In this document: in pieces, positions 1 to 8,301 of the stretch
Numbering within the stretch: position 1 is the first letter of the stretch
Layout: every line of letters starts with the position of its first letter
Origin: Sneathiella limimaris
Lineage (GTDB): Bacteria; Pseudomonadota; Alphaproteobacteria; Sneathiellales; Sneathiellaceae
Reading direction: 5' to 3'
Length of the DNA stretch: 64,000 nucleotides
Assembly: GCF_012932565.1 (NCBI RefSeq)
Contig: NZ_JABBYJ010000002.1
Coordinates: forward strand, 1-64,000
The notes under the pieces: model-generated
Database searches by the model: none
Seen by the model: the letters and a program-made list of their open reading frames with translations, nothing else
What the model was told of the DNA's origin: nothing
Position numbers and translations under genes: made by a program

Positions 1-78
1 AAAACCACCCGTTCAGCTCCTAATCCCTACCAGTCTCGCTGGCCTCAGGACCGTTGCCCCCCAAGCGGCGTGGGGCGG

Positions 79-107
79 TTTATAGGCCCCTCACAACAAA
101 CCGTCAA
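79..107 (-). promoter_or_regulatory. Strong sigma70 promoter, rRNA-operon type, firing off the left edge
   Basis: On the minus strand a -35 box TTGACG (102-107) and a -10 box TATAAA (79-84) are separated by exactly 17 bases. The stretch after the -10 is very GC-rich (CCGCCCCACGCC), as expected of a stringently controlled discriminator, and the DNA upstream (108-190) is made of A and T tracts that could act as UP elements. Nothing is encoded in 1-78, which would be untranslated leader. This combination is typical of alphaproteobacterial rRNA promoters, so a 16S gene probably begins to the left of base 1; that gene itself cannot be seen. Confidence 0.75.
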
Positions 108-131
108 ACCCTTTTTTTAAAAAAAATGTCA

Positions 132-153
132 TTTTTTTGCATTCGCAAAAAAA
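132..153. repeat. Perfect 9-bp inverted repeat with 4-base loop in an A/T-tract region
   Basis: TTTTTTTGC at 132-140 is complementary to GCAAAAAAA at 145-153. It lies after the acyl-CoA dehydrogenase stop codon and upstream of the leftward promoter. It may end the dehydrogenase transcript weakly, or simply be part of the promoter's upstream A/T tracts. The stem has only two GC pairs. Confidence 0.45.
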
Positions 154-217
154 GGTCAGCAAAACTGCCATTTTTAAGAAAAATATATTCAACGCCTTAT
201 TCCACTGAAAACGGAAA

Positions 218-1372
218 TCAGTAGGAACGTGGAAGATCCAATTCATGTTCAGCAATGAAAGAAAGGATCAAGTTCGTTGAAATCGGTGCGATCTGATAGA
301 GACGCGTCTCCCTAAACTTTCGCTCCACGTCATATTCCTCAGCAAAACCGAATCCACCATGAGATTGCAAGCATGCCTCACCAGCAGCCCAGGACGCCTC
401 GGATGCCAGCATCTTACACATGTTGGCTTCGGCCCCACACGGTTCACCGGCATCATAAAGTTCAAAGGCCCGCTCAACCATCAACTTGGCTGCCTGCATC
501 TGCGCATAAGACCGGGCAATCGGAAACTGCACTCCCTGATTCTGACCAATAGGACGGCCAAACACTTTTCGATCCCGAACATAGTTTGATGCGGTTTCTA
601 TAAACCAACGTGCATCACCAATGCATTCAGATGCGATCAGAATACGTTCAGCATTCATTCCGGTCAGAATATATTTAAAGCCCTTGCCCTCTTCACCTAT
701 CAAGCTATCAGCAGGGATCCGCAAATCATCAAAGAAGACTTCTGTCGTTGCATGATTGATCATGGTACGAATGGGGCGAATGGTCATACCGTTCCCGACA
801 GCTTTTCGCATATCGACGAGAAAAACGGATAGTCCATCGGATTTCTTTTTCACATCTTCTTTTGGCGTGGTTCTGGCCAGCAGGATCATAAGATCCGAAT
901 ATTCTGCTCTGGACGTCCAGACTTTCTGTCCGTTAATCACATATTCATCGCCATCGCGAACAGCATCGGTGGATATACTGGTCGTATCTGTGCCCGCTGT
1001 GGGCTCAGTCACTCCGAACGCCTGCAACCGCAGTTCACCGGTCGCAATCTTTGGCAGAAACTCTCTCCGTTGAACCTCGCTTCCATGACGAAGCAGAGTT
1101 CCCATGGTATACATCTGCGCATGACAGGCTGCGCCATTACATCCTTGCGCATGAATTTCTTCCAGAATTGCTGAAGCAACCGAGAGGGGCAAACCTGCAC
1201 CCCCGTATTCCTCGGGGATAAGGGAAGACAACAAACCCGCTTCTGTCAGCGCATTGACAAATTCGGTTGGATAAGCCCGTTCCCGATCTTTTTCCTGCCA
1301 ATAAGTCCCCGGATAATCCCGACATAGCTGAACAACTGTCTGCCGGATTTGATCAATTACACCTACATCCAT
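218..1372 (-). CDS. Acyl-CoA dehydrogenase family protein
   Basis: This 384-residue protein has the usual length and signatures of the flavin-dependent acyl-CoA dehydrogenases, which introduce an alpha-beta double bond into acyl-CoA thioesters and pass electrons to ETF. The first signature is EPTAGTD (residues 123-129) and the second QSHGGFGFAEEY (346-357). The C-terminal position that holds the catalytic Glu in medium-chain enzymes (usually YEGT) reads APIST here. The likely base is instead E242 in AERI, the helix position used by isovaleryl- and long-chain enzymes; this is inference. The gene starts 12 bases after the nitroreductase stop and so is probably cotranscribed with it. Substrate unknown. 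Confidence 0.9.
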   Translation of the reverse strand: MDVGVIDQIRQTVVQLCRDYPGTYWQEKDRERAYPTEFVNALTEAGLLSSLIPEEYGGAGLPLSVASAILEEIHAQGCNGAACHAQMYTMGTLLRHGSEVQRREFLPKIATGELRLQAFGVTEPTAGTDTTSISTDAVRDGDEYVINGQKVWTSRAEYSDLMILLARTTPKEDVKKKSDGLSVFLVDMRKAVGNGMTIRPIRTMINHATTEVFFDDLRIPADSLIGEEGKGFKYILTGMNAERILIASECIGDARWFIETASNYVRDRKVFGRPIGQNQGVQFPIARSYAQMQAAKLMVERAFELYDAGEPCGAEANMCKMLASEASWAAGEACLQSHGGFGFAEEYDVERKFRETRLYQIAPISTNLILSFIAEHELDLPRSY

Positions 1373-1384
1373 AAACCTTAATCC

Positions 1385-2068
1385 TCAGTCGAACCCGCGC
1401 CAGGTTACAAATTCCGATAAGCTTGCACGCTCACTTTGAAGTTCATTAATTTTAGCCGCATCATCTTCATAGCCGAGCGCAAGGCCACAAAACATCATCT
1501 CGTCGTCTGAAAGCTCGAGATGCTTAGAGACTGTGTTTGGCCAACGTGCCCAGGCCTCTTGCGGACAAGTTTGAAGACCTTTCTCACGCGCCATCAACAT
1601 TATGTTCTGTAAAAACATTCCAAGATCAGCAAATTGACCGATCTCCATTTGACGATCCATTACAAAGAACATTCCAACCGGAGCTCCAAAAAACTCATAG
1701 TTCTTGGCCAGTTGACGCAGCTTTCCGGCTGTATCTTCCCTCGGAACTCCTATTAAGTCATACAATTGTTGACCAACAATGCGACGGCGGGTCCGGTAGG
1801 GATCTTTCAAATCTGGTGGATACACATTGTATTCCGGTGTTTCCATTCGTCCGGCTTTCATATGATCCTGAATTGTTTCAAGCAGGGTTTTCAAGTCATC
1901 ACCAACCAGCACATGCACGGTCCAAGGCTGCAGATTACCGCCAGATGGCGCCCATTTCGCCATCTCCAGAATCTCTTCGATCACTTCTTTGGAAACTGGT
2001 TTGTCAGTAAATTGACGAACGGATTTACGGCTTCTGATCGCGTCAACAAGTTGCACGGAAAACTCCAT
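1385..2068 (-). CDS. Nitroreductase family protein (FMN-dependent)
   Basis: A 227-residue protein with the nitroreductase fold. The N-terminal RSRKSVRQF motif (residues 12-20) and WAPSGGNLQPW (about 38-48) bind FMN and are characteristic of the family. Such enzymes use NAD(P)H to reduce nitro groups, quinones, enones or other electrophiles; the physiological substrate is rarely known. It sits between a terminator that closes the MaoC-SDR transcript and the downstream acyl-CoA dehydrogenase, so it is probably first in a two-gene unit. A role in reducing an unsaturated acyl or aromatic intermediate together with the dehydrogenase is possible but not shown. Confidence 0.88.
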   Translation of the reverse strand: MEFSVQLVDAIRSRKSVRQFTDKPVSKEVIEEILEMAKWAPSGGNLQPWTVHVLVGDDLKTLLETIQDHMKAGRMETPEYNVYPPDLKDPYRTRRRIVGQQLYDLIGVPREDTAGKLRQLAKNYEFFGAPVGMFFVMDRQMEIGQFADLGMFLQNIMLMAREKGLQTCPQEAWARWPNTVSKHLELSDDEMMFCGLALGYEDDAAKINELQSERASLSEFVTWRGFD

Positions 2069-2069
2069 T

Positions 2070-2105
2070 AAAAAAGGGAAAGGCCTGACGCAGTCGCCAG
2101 GCCTT
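2070..2105 (-). terminator. Rho-independent terminator after the MaoC gene
   Basis: The minus strand reads AAGGCCTG, a 10-base loop that can pair further internally, CAGGCCTT (2080-2105), then a short pyrimidine stretch and a T-run (2070-2075). It lies just past the stop of the MaoC gene, separating the SDR-MaoC transcript from nitroreductase. Confidence 0.8.
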
Positions 2106-2116
2106 GATCACAACAA

Positions 2117-2974
2117 TCAGGCTACGCGCGCGTAACCATTATTGAGAACGACGACATCCCGCTCCTTAACCCGGCAACGGAAAGACACATCTTCTCCATC
2201 CTTCCAGATTTCGGTCACGATTGTTTCACCTGGGTAAACAGGTGACGTGAAACGTAACTTGAAGGACTTAAAGCGATCTGGATTATATCCGCAGGCATCT
2301 TTGAGAACAGCATGTCCTGCAACCCCAAGTGAGGCTAACCCGTGCAAAATCGGCTTTTCAAAACCTGCAGATTTTGCAACACGTGGATCCGCATGCAGTG
2401 GATTAAAATCACCGCTTAGCCGATAGATCAACGCAGCTTGTGGCAGGGTTGCAGTCTCCACAATACTGTCAGGGGCTCTATCAGGTAAATCATGAGGCTT
2501 AGGAGCCTCACGTGCCGGCCCACCAAAACCACCATCACCGCGCGCGAATGTGGTAGATGTTAGTGTCGCAAGAAGGTCGCCAGAGCTTTTTTCAAAGACT
2601 TTGCGCTCAGAGTACAGAAGCGCCCCACGCCCCTCACCCTTATCAATGATTTCGGTAAACCGGTTTTCCCCAATGACATGCCCGGAAGCAGGCAACGTCT
2701 TGTGAATTTCAATGCCTTGCTCACCGTGCAAGACTTTGACCCAGTCAACTCCGAATTGCGGATCTTTCAAGAAGAACCCAGGGTAAGCGAGGACCACTGC
2801 CATTGTCGGCAGAGCCAGCTGATCTTCTTCATATGTGAAACGAAGTTGGTCCATATCCAGAGGATCGGCAGACAACCCAACCCCAAGCGCATAGAGAATA
2901 CTGTCTTTTGACGTATATTCCTGCTCGACTGGATCAAACTTCCAGTTCATCAATTTATCATAATCAATTGCCAT
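2117..2974 (-). CDS. MaoC-like (R)-specific enoyl-CoA hydratase, double hot-dog
   Basis: This 285-residue protein has two hot-dog halves, like the hydratase-2 part of eukaryotic peroxisomal multifunctional enzyme 2. The C-terminal half holds the hydratase-2 motif GDFNPLHADP (around residue 190), whose Asp and His act in adding water to trans-2-enoyl-CoA to give (3R)-hydroxyacyl-CoA. The start follows GGGGG by 6-7 bases and lies 14 bases after the SDR stop, so the two are one operon. The SDR upstream is of the matching type, and the pair resembles a split version of the eukaryotic fusion enzyme. Chain length and substrate class cannot be read from sequence. Confidence 0.87.
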   Translation of the reverse strand: MAIDYDKLMNWKFDPVEQEYTSKDSILYALGVGLSADPLDMDQLRFTYEEDQLALPTMAVVLAYPGFFLKDPQFGVDWVKVLHGEQGIEIHKTLPASGHVIGENRFTEIIDKGEGRGALLYSERKVFEKSSGDLLATLTSTTFARGDGGFGGPAREAPKPHDLPDRAPDSIVETATLPQAALIYRLSGDFNPLHADPRVAKSAGFEKPILHGLASLGVAGHAVLKDACGYNPDRFKSFKLRFTSPVYPGETIVTEIWKDGEDVSFRCRVKERDVVVLNNGYARVA

Positions 2975-2988
2975 TAGATGCCCCCGAC

Positions 2989-3906
2989 TTAGACCGGATC
3001 CCAGTTGAAAACATCACCAGAGCGTTCCAGCGGCACCAAAGAAGATTTCACAGCAGGCCCAACCCGCTCAGCTACTTTTTCTGGTGTCCAGCCTTCAGAC
3101 GTTTGCAAGTTCCGAATTGGTCTTGGTTGGCTCATCAAGCAGATTTCATTGTTCCGAACGACAAAGATCTGGCCGGTAATATCCTTGGCCTCATCACTCA
3201 GAAGATAAACAGCCATCGGCGCGATCTTCTCAGGCGTCATTTGCTGGATCTTCTTGACCCGTTCGCGTTCTGCATCAGTTCCCTGAGGGATAGTACCGAT
3301 CAAACGTGACCATGCGAAGGGGGAGATACAGTTTGAACGGACATTAAAACGGCTCATGTCGAGCGCTATTGACCGGGACAAACCGACGATTCCCATTTTT
3401 GCAGCTGCATAGTTTGCCTGACCAAAGTTACCAATCAAACCGGAAGTAGAGGTCATATGTACATATGATCCACTTTGTTGCTCTCTGAAATATGGGGCAG
3501 CGGCTCTAGAAACGTTGAAGCTGCCTTTCAGATGCACAGCAATCACAGCATCAAATTCGGCCTCTGTCATTTTATGAAAAATAACGTCACGAAGAATACC
3601 CGCATTATTGACGATACAATCAATGCTCCCAAAATTGCTGCGCGCATCTTCAATCATCTGGCCTGCATCATCGGCATTCGCAACATTACCAAAGTTTGCA
3701 ATAGCTTCGCCGCCGTTATCTTCGATGGTTTTCACAACTTCAAGTGCCGGAATATTATCCGCACCATCACCTTGTTCGTTACCTCCAAGATCGTTGACCA
3801 CGACTTTCGCGCCCTGTTCTGCTGCCATGATCGCAATACCGCGACCAACACCGCGACCAGCACCTGTTACGACAACAACTTTACCTTCTAACATTTTTCC
3901 GGACAT
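2989..3906 (-). CDS. Short-chain dehydrogenase, HSD17B4-like (3R)-hydroxyacyl-CoA dehydrogenase
   Basis: A 305-residue classical SDR, with the glycine-rich NAD site TGAGRGVGRG near residues 14-23, NNAG, a serine in STSG, and the catalytic YAAAK near residue 166. The C-terminal extension beyond the usual 250 residues and the VVVNDLGG segment match the dehydrogenase part of multifunctional enzyme type 2, which oxidises (3R)-hydroxyacyl-CoA. The ATG follows GAGGAGAAGG. It is the first gene of the SDR-MaoC pair; 184 untranscribed bases separate it from the next minus-strand gene upstream and should hold the promoter. Confidence 0.87.
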   Translation of the reverse strand: MSGKMLEGKVVVVTGAGRGVGRGIAIMAAEQGAKVVVNDLGGNEQGDGADNIPALEVVKTIEDNGGEAIANFGNVANADDAGQMIEDARSNFGSIDCIVNNAGILRDVIFHKMTEAEFDAVIAVHLKGSFNVSRAAAPYFREQQSGSYVHMTSTSGLIGNFGQANYAAAKMGIVGLSRSIALDMSRFNVRSNCISPFAWSRLIGTIPQGTDAERERVKKIQQMTPEKIAPMAVYLLSDEAKDITGQIFVVRNNEICLMSQPRPIRNLQTSEGWTPEKVAERVGPAVKSSLVPLERSGDVFNWDPV

Positions 3907-4090
3907 TGCGCCCTTCTCCTCGTTCTTATTCTTACTTCTTATTTATTGGCCTTAGGGCCGATCTGTATGTAGCTATAGTTAATCTATGGCTCATTCAACA
4001 CCACACCAAGGATCAATTAATTAGCTTGCTTATTATCTAGCCAATTCCATAACAATTTAAAAGCAAAAAATTATGGAATGCGAAGTTGAT

Positions 4091-5035
4091 TTAATAGCCC
4101 CTCTGCCTATCAATAAAAGTTGGGGTTACACCCTTTTCCAGATACAAACGAATGTTATTTGCCACGATCTCAGAGGCCGTATCCATATCGGTCGGCGCAG
4201 AGATATGCGGCAGAACTGTAATCTGTGCATGTTCCCAAAAGGGTGATGTTTGCGGCAATGGCTCCTCATCGAACACATCTAAAACGGCATGGGATAAATG
4301 TCCCCCATCCAGTAGTGCCAACAAGTCTTCAGACTGAATAATTGGTCCCCTGGCGAAATTAATTATTGATGCCCCAGCAGGCAACAAACCGAGCATTCGT
4401 TCATTGAGTAACCCTCGTGTTTGATCGGTTAAGGGAAGTAGAACAACCAGAATATCCGTTGTCTTCAGGATCTCAGTAAGCCCTTCATCTCCGGAATATG
4501 TCTCTAGTCCGTCAACTGACTTCAATGACCGGCTCCAACCTTTAACCTGATAACCATTGGCCTTTAATCTGAGTGCGGCTTCTTGGCCTAGAGCCCCCAA
4601 GCCCAATATTCCAACTGCTGTATTCGATGCCTTCTTGTAGGACAGTTCATTCCAGATTTTCTTTTGCTGCTGCTCACGGTATTGCGGCATGTGCCGGTGA
4701 AGATAGAGTGTCCAGGCTAATACAGCTTCTGCCATTGTTCTAGAGAGCTCAGGATCGACAAGCCGGACAATATCAAATTCTTTGTCCTTAAGCTCAATAA
4801 CCATACGTTCAACACCTGCCCAAACAGAATGTATCCATCTCAGGTTTTTTAATTTATCCAATTCGACTGGGTCAGGATTAGCCGTAATGGCAATTTGGAC
4901 GGCATCAAAATCCTTCAAACTTAAATCGGAAAAAGGAACAACTTCAACATCAGGTAACTTGTCTGAGATTTGACGGGCCCAATCACATTGTTCCGCGTAA
5001 CTGATCTGGCCTACAAAAGGAATTAAGGATGTCAT
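4091..5035 (-). CDS. D-2-hydroxyacid dehydrogenase, glyoxylate/hydroxypyruvate reductase A-like
   Basis: A 314-residue NAD(P)-dependent 2-hydroxyacid dehydrogenase. It has the nucleotide-binding GILGLGALGQ (about 142-151), the substrate-binding Arg in NFARGPI, the catalytic Glu in DVFDEEPLP and the catalytic His in PHISAPTD. The HisAlaPro-type active-site context is that of GhrA-like enzymes, which reduce glyoxylate or hydroxypyruvate. It stands alone, with 97 bases before the cyclase stop on its upstream side. A link to the glycerate kinase at 35-36.5 kb (hydroxypyruvate/glycerate metabolism) is conceivable but distant. Confidence 0.85.
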   Translation of the reverse strand: MTSLIPFVGQISYAEQCDWARQISDKLPDVEVVPFSDLSLKDFDAVQIAITANPDPVELDKLKNLRWIHSVWAGVERMVIELKDKEFDIVRLVDPELSRTMAEAVLAWTLYLHRHMPQYREQQQKKIWNELSYKKASNTAVGILGLGALGQEAALRLKANGYQVKGWSRSLKSVDGLETYSGDEGLTEILKTTDILVVLLPLTDQTRGLLNERMLGLLPAGASIINFARGPIIQSEDLLALLDGGHLSHAVLDVFDEEPLPQTSPFWEHAQITVLPHISAPTDMDTASEIVANNIRLYLEKGVTPTFIDRQRGY

Positions 5036-5132
5036 TTAGTTTTCCACTGTCGGGGCGTTGGTGAATATTAATGCGTTACCCTACAGTGATCAGACAATCA
5101 GCCTCAAGTCATGAGCGACAACTTTTTTGAAG

Positions 5133-6173
5133 TCACAAATCTACTCGGCTGTCTCTCAGTTTGAAAACTTCTTGTTCTCCAAACCCTCTGATTTGTTTTA
5201 CACCTGCCTCTTCTACCAGAAACTCATTTGTCAGAGCCTCACTCACAGACTTGCTTATTGTAATTTCCATCGCCTCAGAACAATCTTGAAGACGCGATGC
5301 AAAATTTACAGCCGGGCCGAAAATATCGTAGACATACTTTTGAATGCCGACAACCGAGCCCACCACAGAGCCCGTGGCCAATCCAATTCGGCATCTCCAT
5401 TTCGTTGAATGACTTTGATTACGTCGTTTTAGATAGCGGACAAAACGAATTGCCGTGCTCGCAACAGCAAGAGTGTGATCAGGTGTTGGTTCCGGCAGGC
5501 CAGCGACAGTGATATATGCATCCCCGATCGTTTTAATCCGCTCACATCCATATTGCTCACCAATTCGATCAAAAGCGCTGTAGATATCATTCAACTCGCT
5601 GACTGTTGTACTCGGATCTGCTGACACTGCCATTTCGGTAAAGCCAACAAAGTCGAGCATCAATACAGTAATCGGGTCATACAAGGTCGGCGTTACAACC
5701 CCAAAGGTTTTATATTCTTCGTAAACAGACCGTGGCATCATGTTGAGCAATAGTTTTTCGACTTGCTCTTTTTCCCTCTTTATTTCCCTTGTGTTGCGCT
5801 CCACCATCTTGGAATAACTGTCAATCATGGTTTCCAATTCCCGAATACGGGAAATGTTTTGGCAAACCATTACGATCAAGGGATTCTCCTGGTTTTTCGC
5901 ATAAGAAAAGTCCGCAGCGAAAATCATAGGGCGCCGCCCCTTCTTGAAACTGAATTCCAACGTATATTGGTTATTCTCTTGGAGACCGCTTCGCAGACTT
6001 TCCCCATCTAACTGAGGAAACAATTCCTCAAACTGCAGTGTTGGATCATCAGTTAGAAACCAATCCGAAAAGGTATCGTTTGAAAATGTAATGCCAAGCG
6101 TGTCTTCTTCGAGCAAAGCAACACCGACGCCGATTGCCCTTAGCAATTGCTCGTTTATATCTGCGATGGACAT
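5133..6173 (-). CDS. PAS-linked class III adenylate cyclase
   Basis: This 346-residue soluble protein has a PAS-like N-terminal half (about 1-115), a helical linker (110-150) ending in LLLNMMP, and a class III cyclase domain (160-340). The two metal-binding Asp are in MLDFVGF and GDAYI. The purine-selecting residues are Lys in ERIKTIGD and Asp in VYDIFG, the pair that specifies ATP, so cAMP is the expected product. The transition-state Asn and Arg are present in AVNFASR. The ATG begins one base after the stop of the truncated haemoglobin gene, which indicates translational coupling and suggests that the globin feeds a gas or redox signal to the cyclase. Confidence 0.9.
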   Translation of the reverse strand: MSIADINEQLLRAIGVGVALLEEDTLGITFSNDTFSDWFLTDDPTLQFEELFPQLDGESLRSGLQENNQYTLEFSFKKGRRPMIFAADFSYAKNQENPLIVMVCQNISRIRELETMIDSYSKMVERNTREIKREKEQVEKLLLNMMPRSVYEEYKTFGVVTPTLYDPITVLMLDFVGFTEMAVSADPSTTVSELNDIYSAFDRIGEQYGCERIKTIGDAYITVAGLPEPTPDHTLAVASTAIRFVRYLKRRNQSHSTKWRCRIGLATGSVVGSVVGIQKYVYDIFGPAVNFASRLQDCSEAMEITISKSVSEALTNEFLVEEAGVKQIRGFGEQEVFKLRDSRVDL

Positions 6174-6174
6174 A

Positions 6175-6540
6175 TTACGCTGACCCGACTACCAAGTCGC
6201 GGTGTTGTTCCAGCACCCGCATGACTGACGAAGTATCTTCTTCACTAAAACCATGGCTCAAGAGGTTATCAGCTAAGATTTTCATGGTTTCATCATACTG
6301 CGCATCCGTAATCGAAATGCGTTCATGAATCTGCTTGATCTGAGCCTGAGTATAAGAAGATGGTCCGCCAAGCAATGAGGCTATAAATTTTGTTTGGTGA
6401 TCTACCAAGCCGCCCATATCAACGTCGTCAAAAATAGGGCCGACCTCATCACTGTCTAACAAATCGTTATAGAAGCTGAGTACCACGCGACTAATGGCCG
6501 CAAAGCCACCATACTTTTCAAATAGTGTACGCTTGTTCAT
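6175..6540 (-). CDS. Truncated haemoglobin, group 1-like
   Basis: The 121-residue protein matches the short 2-on-2 globin fold: LFEKYGG at the start, SFYND with the B10 Tyr, the VDM.GLVDHQTKF E-helix, LGGPSSY, and the probable proximal His in IHERI. Such globins bind O2 or NO. The stop codon TAA is separated from the cyclase ATG by a single base, so the two are translated together. Upstream 133 bases hold no gene and should contain the operon promoter. Bacterial globin sensors are usually fused to cyclases; here the globin and cyclase are separate polypeptides. Confidence 0.9.
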   Translation of the reverse strand: MNKRTLFEKYGGFAAISRVVLSFYNDLLDSDEVGPIFDDVDMGGLVDHQTKFIASLLGGPSSYTQAQIKQIHERISITDAQYDETMKILADNLLSHGFSEEDTSSVMRVLEQHRDLVVGSA

Positions 6541-6673
6541 AACACTGCTCGCATCTTATTGTTCTAAAGCGTTAAACAACGCCGACGTACAACGCAACTG
6601 GTGGGGGTTTCACGAGCATATACCATCAGTTTTATTTAATACAGGCAAAACTTATATAGTATTGCGTTAGAAT

Positions 6674-7990
6674 TTATACAGATTTAGCGAGTGCTTGAAC
6701 TGAAGAGGACGCGACAACTTTCTTCTCATTTACATAAGCTTCGTGGTTTTTCTCGATATTTTTGAGACTGTAATAGTAATTCACGAGTAATCCAGCAGAT
6801 TGGGAAAGTCCATTTCGTGAAGTATCCCCCAACCAATTAATCCGTTCCAGTCGCGCGCCATTACCCAAATGAAACCTAGAAACAGGATCTAATGGCCGGT
6901 CATTTCTTTTTTCGTTTAGGAGGTAATGAGCAACAAGATGCTCTAACGGGTCTTTCACCTGCTCTACAACTTCGTCATTTTGCCACCAGTTTTTCTCAGA
7001 GAGTAACTTTTTGACTTTGGTAACTTTTCCAGCCGACAATTTTGCTGCCTTCCCGTTCACAGAATTCAGCCATTTCATAAAACCTGGAATTGGTGAGAGT
7101 GTTGAAAAATGCTTCAAATTTGGCAATTCTACAGAAAGCTCAGCAACAACCTGCTTAATCAAGAAGTTACCAAAGCTGATGCCTTTCAGGCCTTCCTGAC
7201 AGTTACTGATAGAGTAGAAAATAGCGGTATCAGCCCGATCTGGATCCAAACGATCAGCTTGAAGATCTAGAAGAGGTTGTACGGCACTGGCCAATCCCTT
7301 CACGAGGGCGACCTCAACAAAGATTAATGGCTCATCTGGTAGGGCCGGATGAAAAAAGGCAAAACAGCGCCTGTCATCCTCCAAACGTCTACGAAGGTCT
7401 TCCCAACCCTCAATTTCATGAACTGCTTCATACTCAATGAGTTTTTCAAGAACTACTGCTGGTGTCCTCCAGTTAATCTGTCGAACCTCCAAAAAACCAC
7501 GATTGAACCAACTTACGAGGAGATGCTTTAAGTCCCTGTCCACTTCGGAAAGGTCAGGAAACTCCCGCAGTCGACTGACAATAAATTTTCGCATATCAAC
7601 GAGCGCAGCCGTCCCGCCCGGAGCAAAATTTATCCGCCTCATCAATTCCTGCCTCGGAGCCTCAACTGCTTGAGTCAAATTCTGCAAGTTTTCAGGTGTT
7701 TTATCTTTCGAATAAGCAGAAATAGCCTTATCAAGCTTTGCCTGGTTTACGCCCTCTTCATTTTGCAAAAACCTGAAAAAGGACAGTCTTTCCTCTTCGT
7801 TGAGGCTATACCACAAACCAACAATTTCACGAGCGAGAGCCATTCCTGAAGCTTCACCACGCTGGGTCAAAAGATCTCGACAAAGTCCTTCCATGGAGTG
7901 GCTTCGTGATTTGCCATTTCCCCTATCCAGAAGATCTCGCCCCGCATCCGCGATTGAATTCAAAATTTGCGATACGAAAGTTTGTCTCAT
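6674..7990 (-). CDS. Malonyl-CoA decarboxylase
   Basis: The 438-residue protein has the two-domain architecture of MLYCD: an alpha-helical N-terminal half and a GNAT-like catalytic C-terminal half. Visible active-site elements are the Ser in TLSPIPGF (about residue 302) and the His in FHLGNGA (about 385-390), which match the Ser-His pair of the human enzyme. It converts malonyl-CoA to acetyl-CoA and CO2. The gene is divergent from malonyl-CoA synthetase across a 311-base region, the normal pairing of a malonate-catabolic locus in which malonate is activated and then decarboxylated. Confidence 0.93.
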   Translation of the reverse strand: MRQTFVSQILNSIADAGRDLLDRGNGKSRSHSMEGLCRDLLTQRGEASGMALAREIVGLWYSLNEEERLSFFRFLQNEEGVNQAKLDKAISAYSKDKTPENLQNLTQAVEAPRQELMRRINFAPGGTAALVDMRKFIVSRLREFPDLSEVDRDLKHLLVSWFNRGFLEVRQINWRTPAVVLEKLIEYEAVHEIEGWEDLRRRLEDDRRCFAFFHPALPDEPLIFVEVALVKGLASAVQPLLDLQADRLDPDRADTAIFYSISNCQEGLKGISFGNFLIKQVVAELSVELPNLKHFSTLSPIPGFMKWLNSVNGKAAKLSAGKVTKVKKLLSEKNWWQNDEVVEQVKDPLEHLVAHYLLNEKRNDRPLDPVSRFHLGNGARLERINWLGDTSRNGLSQSAGLLVNYYYSLKNIEKNHEAYVNEKKVVASSSVQALAKSV

Positions 7991-8301
7991 ACTAAATGCC
8001 CCATAACCTTTTCAGGTAATAAATTGAGATACCTTTATATTTACACACATCAATATTTTCTACTCCTTTACAGATCATGAGGGAAAGCACTCCTTTCAAG
8101 ATGGGCCAAGCGGAATTTTCAGGTAAAACTCCATTATTCAGAAATATTTAGAACCCGATTTAAGGAGTGTTTCACATGTTTGTTAGCCATATTTGTGGGT
8201 AATAATTCCCAGAGAGCACGTGACAAGTGAAGGAGAACACATTACAGATTTCCCCTCAACACAAGATCTAATCATGAACAGCCTACTGCTTGAGAAATTT
8301 A
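7991..8301. promoter_or_regulatory. Divergent control region between malonyl-CoA decarboxylase and matB
   Basis: These 311 bases must hold both promoters. An 11-bp direct repeat TTTTCAGGTAA occurs at 8009-8019 and 8116-8126. A CACTCCT/AGGAGTG inverted pair lies at about 8086 and 8165. There is also a good Shine-Dalgarno AAGGAG followed 8 bases later by an ATG at 8176 that opens a frame of only eight codons (8176-8202), a possible leader peptide. No regulator gene for malonate use is adjacent. Confidence 0.4.
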
